Below are positions 1 through 4,915 of a DNA stretch of 9,447 nt, one piece after another. Source of the stretch: Collinsella sp. (GTDB lineage: Bacteria > Actinomycetota > Coriobacteriia > Coriobacteriales > Coriobacteriaceae); NCBI GenBank assembly GCA_014871545.1, contig WGSR01000047.1, positions 1-9,447 on the forward strand. Reading direction: 5' to 3'. A program made the position numbers and the translations under genes. The notes under the pieces are model-generated. The model did not search any database. It was not told the origin of the DNA and was given only the letters and a program-made list of their open reading frames with translations. The number at the start of each line of letters is the position of its first letter. Positions within the stretch are counted from its first letter, which is position 1.

Positions 1-1029
1 ATCCCGCCGCAGGTATTAGGCCTTTACCCCGCCATTAGCCTTGGCAATATGGATCGCAGATGTTGTGGCCTCGGAAGTCATGCAGTTGTAAAAGACCTGC
101 TTCACGCACCACTTCACAGGCTTGTATTCACTCGGGCACAATCCGGGTCGCGAAGCCTGTTTAAATCGCACCTCCTGACCCAAGAACCACCTCCGGGGTC
201 GTTTAGGCAGACTGAACATAGGTTTGATGTCACGTCACCGGAGTTCACGCTGCTCAACCTTGCTACGCAGGTTTCACGCAACCAGTTACTCATGGCTTGC
301 TACGAGATGTGCGGCTCCTTTGCAGTGTTTAAGCCCTGCGAGCGAACGCAACAACAACTCGATGAAGCTATTTCGCTTAAGTTCATTCCACCCAACTGCG
401 GGTGGGAGCGAGTTAACGACACCAAGGGCAATGACACCAACTTGTGGAAGCGCACGCCGCTTCTTACCGCAACGGATATCGCCGCGTTCGCCAAGCAAGC
501 CGCAGGCCTGCGCGGCGTCAAACAACTGCGCTGGGCGGCCGAGCACATGACGGGGCAGGCCGCCTCGCCCTTCGAAGTACAGACCTCCATGCTTATCTCG
601 CTCCCCCGCGACGAGGGCGGCCAGGGCATCGAGATCGCCAACAACGCGCGCATCCCGCTCAGTGAAGCCGCACGTTCGCTGTATGACAAAACCTGCTGCT
701 ACGCCGATATCCTCATCGAAAGCGCCACCGACAGCATGGGCGTCATTCTGGAATGCCAAGGCCGCTCTGCCCACGACAGCGAAGCCGCGAGCCTCTCCGA
801 TGCCGAGCGCGCCACCGCACTCACAAGCATGGGCTACGACGTCATCCAAATTACCTATGACCAGATCAAGGAGAAGAAGAGCTTCGACCACATAGCCGAG
901 CTCATCCATAAAAAGGCCGGGCTTCCCCACATCCCAAAGACCAAACAGGAGCGCATTGCCGAAGATACCTTACGGCAAGAGCTACTTGTCGATTGGGTTG
1001 AGCTATTCACTGCCGGGCCGGCCAGCTAG
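1..1029 (+). CDS. Orphan DUF559/PD-(D/E)XK nuclease-like protein, 5' partial
   Basis: The reading frame is open from base 1, so the gene is probably cut by the left edge. The first ATG (49) has no Shine-Dalgarno sequence, and family-like sequence begins soon after it, so I do not take it as the start. Numbered from that ATG (326 residues), residues 62-92 (TSPEFTLLNLA, then YEMCGSF) resemble the middle of AbiEi-like or actinobacterial transcriptional-regulator-like proteins. Residues 174-275 look like a nuclease core: E176 in SPFE, D220 in YADI, E235 in LECQG, followed by AHD and a DAERATAL helix and the strand GYDVIQIT. This is the pattern of DUF559/Vsr-type PD-(D/E)XK folds, but with E-x-Q where E-x-K is usual. 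It overlaps the convergent downstream gene by 4 bases. No partner toxin or methylase is visible. The function is unknown; the nuclease fold is an inference from motifs. Confidence 0.6.
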   Translation: MPPQVLGLYPAISLGNMDRRCCGLGSHAVVKDLLHAPLHRLVFTRAQSGSRSLFKSHLLTQEPPPGSFRQTEHRFDVTSPEFTLLNLATQVSRNQLLMACYEMCGSFAVFKPCERTQQQLDEAISLKFIPPNCGWERVNDTKGNDTNLWKRTPLLTATDIAAFAKQAAGLRGVKQLRWAAEHMTGQAASPFEVQTSMLISLPRDEGGQGIEIANNARIPLSEAARSLYDKTCCYADILIESATDSMGVILECQGRSAHDSEAASLSDAERATALTSMGYDVIQITYDQIKEKKSFDHIAELIHKKAGLPHIPKTKQERIAEDTLRQELLVDWVELFTAGPAS

Positions 1030-1886
1030 CAGCTAGCAATCAGGGGCAGCGCAGGCACATCGGGCGATTCGACACGGGCGGCAAAACCCGCCTCGGTCAG
1101 CTCGATGACCTCGGTAAACGTTGCGTCGAAGAATTCCTCGGTTAGCAGGCGGTATGGCGGATGGTCGGGATCGCCGGGGTTTTCGCGTACAATCTCGTGC
1201 ATGACGCCGATGGTCTTGAGCACATACTCCTTATGGATGGGATACTGCCCAAAACGCGTCGCCGCAGTATACAGGCGATCGGTCGCGCGCGGAATCGAAA
1301 CAATGCCGAGCGTCTTGCCGAACCAGTCAAAGTCGCCTTGCTTTTTAATGCGGAACTCCTCGCACGGCTTGCCGCCGTGCGCCTCCAGGTACTGATTCAC
1401 GCGCGTATTCCATACGGTATCGGCCACCAGATGCGACCAGACACCCAGTGTCAAATCGAGCAACGACTGCGCCACATCTTCGGACGCAAGCGAGAACTCA
1501 CGAGCGCCGGGACCGACAACCGGCTCAGCATCCCTGTAGCGCTGGGGATAGTGCACGCGATTCAGTCGCTCGCGCTCCTCGATAATCGAGGTCGCCGCGG
1601 CTGGCGCACCGGTGGGCGAACTTTTAAGCAACGGTGCCACATAGGTATCCCAGAACTCGTGCTCACGCGGCTTAGGGATAGGCTCGGGCTTGGCAAAGTG
1701 CGTAATGCGGTACGGGATGGGATCGGCGATGCCAGGGACCATATAGCCCACGAAAATATCCGGAACCACGCAGCCAAACAAAAAGGCATTGCGGTCGCGC
1801 ACGCTCTTGGCAAGCGCACCGGTGCGCTCCAGCAAACGCTCCGTCTGAGCGATATGAATGTTCCAGCTTGGCATAGCCACCCCCAT
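1026..1886 (-). CDS. Zinc-dependent phospholipase C family protein
   Basis: A 286-residue protein resembling the Zn_dep_PLPC family, whose founding members hydrolyse phospholipids with a trinuclear zinc site. Visible family features are MPSWNIHI near the N-terminus (H11), FGCVVPDI with D43, H64 in ITHF, and GVWSHLVADTVWN at 148-160 with H152 and D156, the S-H-x3-D helix that carries metal ligands. There is no signal peptide or membrane segment, so unlike secreted PLC it looks cytosolic; substrate and reaction are unknown. Two starts compete. ATG at 1886 has only a weak AGG six bases upstream. ATG at 1874 (giving MPSW) has GGGGGTGG just before it and fits a possible -10 at 1901-1906 better, so 1874 may be the true start. 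It lies 68 bases after the ECF ATPase gene on the same strand and could be its last cistron or separately transcribed. Confidence 0.78.
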   Translation of the reverse strand: MGVAMPSWNIHIAQTERLLERTGALAKSVRDRNAFLFGCVVPDIFVGYMVPGIADPIPYRITHFAKPEPIPKPREHEFWDTYVAPLLKSSPTGAPAAATSIIEERERLNRVHYPQRYRDAEPVVGPGAREFSLASEDVAQSLLDLTLGVWSHLVADTVWNTRVNQYLEAHGGKPCEEFRIKKQGDFDWFGKTLGIVSIPRATDRLYTAATRFGQYPIHKEYVLKTIGVMHEIVRENPGDPDHPPYRLLTEEFFDATFTEVIELTEAGFAARVESPDVPALPLIASC

Positions 1887-1900
1887 AAAAAACCTGGATA

Positions 1901-1906
1901 ACTATA
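1901..1906 (-). promoter_or_regulatory. Possible -10 box (TATAGT) for the phospholipase-like gene
   Basis: The minus strand reads TATAGT here, five of six matches to TATAAT. Transcription would begin near 1894, leaving an 8-base leader to ATG 1886 but about 20 bases to ATG 1874. No recognisable -35 hexamer lies 16-18 bases upstream (the region is CCCGCG-like), so this is a weak call. Confidence 0.25.
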
Positions 1907-1918
1907 CCATCACGGCAA

Positions 1919-1934
1919 AGCCGCGCGGGCGGCT
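1919..1934 (-). terminator. Short GC hairpin after the ECF ATPase gene, possible weak terminator
   Basis: A perfect 6-bp inverted repeat (AGCCGC / GCGGCT) with a 4-base loop lies about 20 bases beyond the stop of the ATPase gene and is followed on the minus strand by only three T residues. It could attenuate transcription between the transporter operon and the phospholipase-like gene. The stem is short and the T-run poor, so termination would be partial at best. Confidence 0.3.
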
Positions 1935-1954
1935 ACGCACGCTCTACGCAGCAA

Positions 1955-2725
1955 CTAGTCCGTAGCACCGCTTTCGGTTCCATACGACGGCGAAGGCGCC
2001 TCGACCACATGGTGATATCGATCGATATAGATTGCACGGGCACTCAGGCGTCGCACCAAATCCTGGTGATGTGTGCTCATCAAGACCGTCTTACCCGCCG
2101 CGACGTAGGCCAGCAAGAAGTTGACCACGATGTCGCATGAATCCTCGTCGAGCCCATTAGTAGGTTCGTCGAGAACCAAGATATCGGGGTTCATCGATAC
2201 GACTGCCGCCAGCGCCACACGCTTCTTTTGCCCACCCGAAAGCTGATAGGGCGAGGCATCGACCAGGTCGGCAACTTGAAACAGTTCTATGGCATCGTGC
2301 ACGCGACGGTCGAGCTCGTCTGCCGGCAGCCCCATCTGCGCGGGACCAAAAGCAACTTCCTCACCCACCGTAGCGCAGAACAACTGGGCGTCGGCATTCT
2401 GGAACACAAAGCCCACGCGCTGATGGAACCGCTGGGCCGTCGCGGAATCCTTGAGATATGCCGCATCGACCATACACCCGTCAAACAGGTATGCCCCTGC
2501 GTCCGCGAGTTCAAGGCCGTTAATAAGACGCATAATCGTCGTCTTACCGCAGCCGTTGGGACCGAGCAGGGCAACGAGTTCACCACGATCGACCTGCAGC
2601 GACACGCCATCGACAACCGTATGCCCCGCATAGGAGAACACCACGTCGCGCAACTCAATAAGCGGCGCGCCCTCGGCGCCGCCCGCACCGTTCGTGCCCG
2701 CCGCACTATTCATATCGATCGTCAA
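1955..2725 (-). CDS. cbiO: ECF nickel/cobalt transporter ATP-binding protein (NikO/CbiO)
   Basis: Cytoplasmic ABC ATPase that powers the energy-coupling-factor importer encoded by this operon. All nucleotide-binding motifs are intact over 256 residues: Walker A GPNGCGKT (55-62), Q-loop FQNADAQLF (Q109), signature LSGGQKKR (162-169), Walker B ILVLDE (182-187) with the following PTNGLD, and the H-loop histidine in STHH (H219). FQNxxxQLF and the SGGQKKRVAxA stretch are typical of CbiO/EcfA rather than other importers. The chosen start is TTG at 2725, because AAGGG lies 7 bases upstream; the in-frame ATG at 2713 has no ribosome site. Only one ATPase gene is present, as expected for a dedicated metal ECF system, where it would act as a homodimer. 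It begins 44 bases after the NikQ/CbiQ gene. The residues before about 22 are a Gly/Ala-rich leader with no domain. Confidence 0.93.
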   Translation of the reverse strand: MTIDMNSAAGTNGAGGAEGAPLIELRDVVFSYAGHTVVDGVSLQVDRGELVALLGPNGCGKTTIMRLINGLELADAGAYLFDGCMVDAAYLKDSATAQRFHQRVGFVFQNADAQLFCATVGEEVAFGPAQMGLPADELDRRVHDAIELFQVADLVDASPYQLSGGQKKRVALAAVVSMNPDILVLDEPTNGLDEDSCDIVVNFLLAYVAAGKTVLMSTHHQDLVRRLSARAIYIDRYHHVVEAPSPSYGTESGATD

Positions 2726-2732
2726 AACGTCG

Positions 2733-2740
2733 CCCTTCCC
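2733..2740 (-). promoter_or_regulatory. Ribosome binding site supporting the TTG start of cbiO/nikO
   Basis: The minus strand reads GGGAAGGG, ending 7 bases before the TTG at 2725. For the alternative ATG at 2713 the same site would be about 19 bases away, too far. This decides for the rare TTG start. Confidence 0.55.
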
Positions 2741-2769
2741 TACTCACATCGACGGCTAGACCGCCCGCG

Positions 2770-3612
2770 CTACAGTACCGCACACAACACGGCGAGCAAC
2801 GCCACGCCGACCGCATAGACCCCATCGCGCCAGCCAAAGCCGCTCCGCGCGGGAGCCGGATACGCGCCGGCAAAGCCGCGGCAGAGCATGGCCTCGTCCA
2901 TCGCGCGGCTGCATTCCATCGCCTTGATAAAGGTCATGCCCATGATACCCGCGACCGAGTCGGTGCGCGAAAACCCCTCAGGCGCGCGACCCACACTGCG
3001 CAGCATGACCGATTCGCACAGATCGTGCACCGTACGACCCAGCACCTCGATGTGCTTGAGCGCCATATCAAACGTAAAGATGACCTCGTCGGGTAGATGC
3101 AGCATCTTGAGCGCCGCCGACATGCGGCTCCAGGTAAGCGTCCACGAAACGCCCAGCACCAGCGACACATTAATGAAGGTCTTGAGCGCGATCTTGAGCA
3201 TGGCGCCCGTGGCAGACGCGCCCAGCAGCAGGGCAGGCAATGCCAGAACCACCGCAAGCCCCGTGGCGCCGAGCGCCGGTACAATGGTCGCACGCAGCCC
3301 GCGTGCGGGGCGCACCGCGACCAGCACCAGCGCAATGGCCGCCATCAACATGAGGTACAGCGGGCTTTGTGTCAGGCACACGCACAGGACGCAAACGAAT
3401 ATCCCCACCAGGCGCACCGGAGCCGAAACGCAAGAAAGGGCGCGGTCGACCATCGACCCGCCCTCGTGCGCGCCTCCACCCAGGCGAACCCGCTCAAGCA
3501 GGCTCGCCAGGTGCAGGACGTTCTTTTGCATCACGCGATGACGAGCGCCCGTGGGCTCGTAACGCTGCTCGACCGCAAGCCAGCTAGGCAGCTCGGCTAT
3601 TGCCATGAGCAC
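2770..3612 (-). CDS. cbiQ: ECF nickel/cobalt transporter transmembrane protein T (NikQ/CbiQ)
   Basis: Integral membrane coupling protein that links the substrate protein NikM/CbiM to the ATPase. Hydrophobic segments are visible at about 64-82, 84-101, 107-131, 144-160 and 264-280. The family's coupling motif is present near 234-247 (SRAMDEAMLCRGF), where R-G after a variable residue marks the helix that contacts the ATPase; here the usual ARG reads CRG. The protein is 280 residues, with about 60 polar N-terminal residues before the first membrane helix, slightly longer than many CbiQ proteins. GTG at 3612 is chosen because AAGGA lies 5 bases upstream; ATG at 3606 is a near alternative. The gene overlaps the end of the nikM/cbiM gene by 29 bases, which implies translational coupling and co-expression. 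Metal choice is set by the partner protein, not by this subunit. Confidence 0.88.
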   Translation of the reverse strand: MLMAIAELPSWLAVEQRYEPTGARHRVMQKNVLHLASLLERVRLGGGAHEGGSMVDRALSCVSAPVRLVGIFVCVLCVCLTQSPLYLMLMAAIALVLVAVRPARGLRATIVPALGATGLAVVLALPALLLGASATGAMLKIALKTFINVSLVLGVSWTLTWSRMSAALKMLHLPDEVIFTFDMALKHIEVLGRTVHDLCESVMLRSVGRAPEGFSRTDSVAGIMGMTFIKAMECSRAMDEAMLCRGFAGAYPAPARSGFGWRDGVYAVGVALLAVLCAVL

Positions 3613-4669
3613 CGCTTTCCTTAACCGTCAGCGAGATCAGACGGAATGCGATGGTAAGCACCGCCACGCCAATCACGCCGGACAGGATATACATGGCAGC
3701 CTGGCCGGCAAAGCCAAGGCCCTGCTCCTCGGAATAGGCCTGCAGATAATCGCCCGTGGGCAGAGCGTCGGCAAAGGTCGGGGTGTCGAGGCCGACCGAA
3801 GCCTGCAGACTGTCGTCACCAGCCTCCTGAACGGCGGTCGCGGCGCCCTCAGCGTCCCACTCGCCCCAGGCGTCACCCGTGGCCAGCAGGCCCAGCGGCG
3901 TGGCCACGACAAGCACGGCGACCAGGATGAACGTGGGGACCAGCGAGGTCTTCTTGGCGGTTGCGCCCTCGGTCTCAAGCAGGCCGTCGGAAGCCTCGGG
4001 GCCGACGATAATGCTCGGCGCCGTCTTCTTGATAAAACCGTAGATGGCGGCCGTCGCTACGCCCTCGACCACGCCGGCAACCAGCATATGTGGGATCAAC
4101 ATGGCCGGAATAGCCACGGACAGCGGGAAGGGGCAGTACAGCGGCGCGCCCGAAGCGTTGGTAAAGAGCATCGGCTGAATACCAAACTCGATTGCCGCGC
4201 ACAGGGCCGCCAGGCACAGGCCGACCCAGCCGCTTACGATGGCCGAAACCGAGGTGCCCCAGCTTTTGTCGTGCAAACGGCTGTTGAGCGCACGGAACAC
4301 GATAGCAGCGGCAAACGGCAGCACGAAGGCCATGTTAAAGCAGTTGGCGCCAAAGGACAGGATGCCGCCGTCGCCAAACAGCAGCGCCTGCAGCGCCAGC
4401 GCGACCGAGACAGCGATAGCCGCGGCCTCCGGGCCCAGCAACAGCGCGATGAGCGCGCCGCCGACGGCGTGACCAGTGGTGCCGCCGGGCAGCGGCACGT
4501 TGAACATCATGAGCAAGAAGGAGAACGCGGCGCAGATGCCCAGGAAAGCCATGTGCTTGCGATCGAGCGTGGCGCGCACCTTCTTGATGCAGTGGACCCA
4601 AACGGGCACCATCGCCACCGCCATGACGGCATCGGTCTGCGGGGACAGATAATTATCTGGAATGTGCAT
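3584..4669 (-). CDS. cbiM: ECF nickel/cobalt transporter substrate protein NikM/CbiM with NikN-like C-terminal extension
   Basis: Membrane substrate-capture protein of a CbiMQO/NikMQO importer, 361 residues. It begins MHIPDNYLSP. In solved NikM the metal is held by the N-terminal amine, His2 and His67; here His2 and His67 (in GTTGHAVGG) fall at exactly those positions. Hydrophobic helices follow through about residue 215, with conserved LFGDGGILSFGANCFNMA at 97-114. A second part has a helix near 243-263, an acidic loop with AWGEW (267-271) to about 320, and a last helix at 322-345. This resembles the NikN/CbiN small subunit fused to the C-terminus, which would explain the absence of a separate nikN/cbiN gene. 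The start is supported by GGGAGG five bases upstream (4675-4680). It is the first gene of the operon and lies behind a sigma-70 promoter and a NikR-like box, so nickel is the more likely substrate; cobalt is not excluded. Confidence 0.9.
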   Translation of the reverse strand: MHIPDNYLSPQTDAVMAVAMVPVWVHCIKKVRATLDRKHMAFLGICAAFSFLLMMFNVPLPGGTTGHAVGGALIALLLGPEAAAIAVSVALALQALLFGDGGILSFGANCFNMAFVLPFAAAIVFRALNSRLHDKSWGTSVSAIVSGWVGLCLAALCAAIEFGIQPMLFTNASGAPLYCPFPLSVAIPAMLIPHMLVAGVVEGVATAAIYGFIKKTAPSIIVGPEASDGLLETEGATAKKTSLVPTFILVAVLVVATPLGLLATGDAWGEWDAEGAATAVQEAGDDSLQASVGLDTPTFADALPTGDYLQAYSEEQGLGFAGQAAMYILSGVIGVAVLTIAFRLISLTVKESGAHGNSRAA

Positions 4670-4726
4670 GCACGCCTCCCGGTTATCGGCGCACGGAATT
4701 GCAACGCCGTTTGAATCACCTTTCCA

Positions 4727-4754
4727 GTGTTACGTAATGTCAGATTCGTAACAC
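4727..4754 (-). promoter_or_regulatory. Putative NikR operator, GTGTTAC-N14-GTAACAC
   Basis: A perfect inverted repeat: the left arm at 4727-4733 and the right arm at 4748-4754 are separated by 14 bases, and the repeat extends one more base pair inward (GTGTTACG / CGTAACAC). From established knowledge, NikR proteins of the Geobacter type recognise GTGTTAC-N13/14-GTAACAC. The box lies just downstream of the -10 element, covering about +3 to +30 of the transporter transcript, where a bound repressor would block initiation. No nikR gene is in the window. Confidence 0.75.
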
Positions 4755-4764
4755 GACGCGGGCT

Positions 4765-4793
4765 ATCATAGCAAAACGGCGCACTGCCGACAA
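4765..4793 (-). promoter_or_regulatory. Sigma-70 promoter of the nickel/cobalt transporter operon
   Basis: On the minus strand, a -35 TTGTCG (4788-4793, four of six matches to TTGACA) and a -10 TATGAT (4765-4770, five of six) are separated by exactly 17 bases. Predicted transcription start is near 4757, giving a leader of about 88 bases before the ATG at 4669 that contains the NikR-like box. Confidence 0.65.
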
Positions 4794-4807
4794 AGCAGCA
4801 CGCCGTT
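4773..4807 (-). terminator. Intrinsic terminator-like hairpin ending pheST
   Basis: On the minus strand AACGGCG (4801-4807) pairs with CGCCGTT (4775-4781). The stem continues inward with TGCTGC against GCAGTG, including two G-U pairs, giving about 13 bp around a 7-base loop. The downstream arm runs into four T residues (4773-4776). It lies about 110 bases after the pheT stop. The T-run is short, so efficiency is uncertain. The -35 box of the transporter promoter lies in and next to the loop. Confidence 0.55.
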
Positions 4808-4915
4808 ATGTAATGCGCGTGTCATATATGCAGGCTCAACGGTGCCTTATACCGGGCATAGCAGTCACGTAGGACTCGGCAGCAGCCACCGCTGACCCAT
4901 ACCCCAGCGCAGGAC

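Noticed and set aside
49..51. ATG at 49 as the true start of the left-edge gene
   Set aside because: No Shine-Dalgarno sequence precedes it and the frame is open to base 1, so a start outside the window is more likely.
1161..1901. Plus-strand open frame of 246 codons opposite the phospholipase-like gene
   Set aside because: Antisense shadow; the minus-strand frame shows ordered family motifs while this one is Arg/Gly-rich without any.
2711..2713. ATG at 2713 as start of cbiO/nikO
   Set aside because: No ribosome site within range; the TTG at 2725 has AAGGG at 7 bases.
3605..4714. Plus-strand open frame of 369 codons opposite cbiM/nikM
   Set aside because: Arg/Gln/Gly/His-rich antisense shadow with no recognisable domain; the minus-strand frame is a clear membrane transporter.
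4670..4915. Cobalamin or NiCo riboswitch before the metal transporter
   Set aside because: I looked for the B12-box and the other conserved cobalamin-riboswitch stretches and for the NiCo junction pattern on the minus strand and found none; the promoter, NikR-like repeat and hairpin account for the region.
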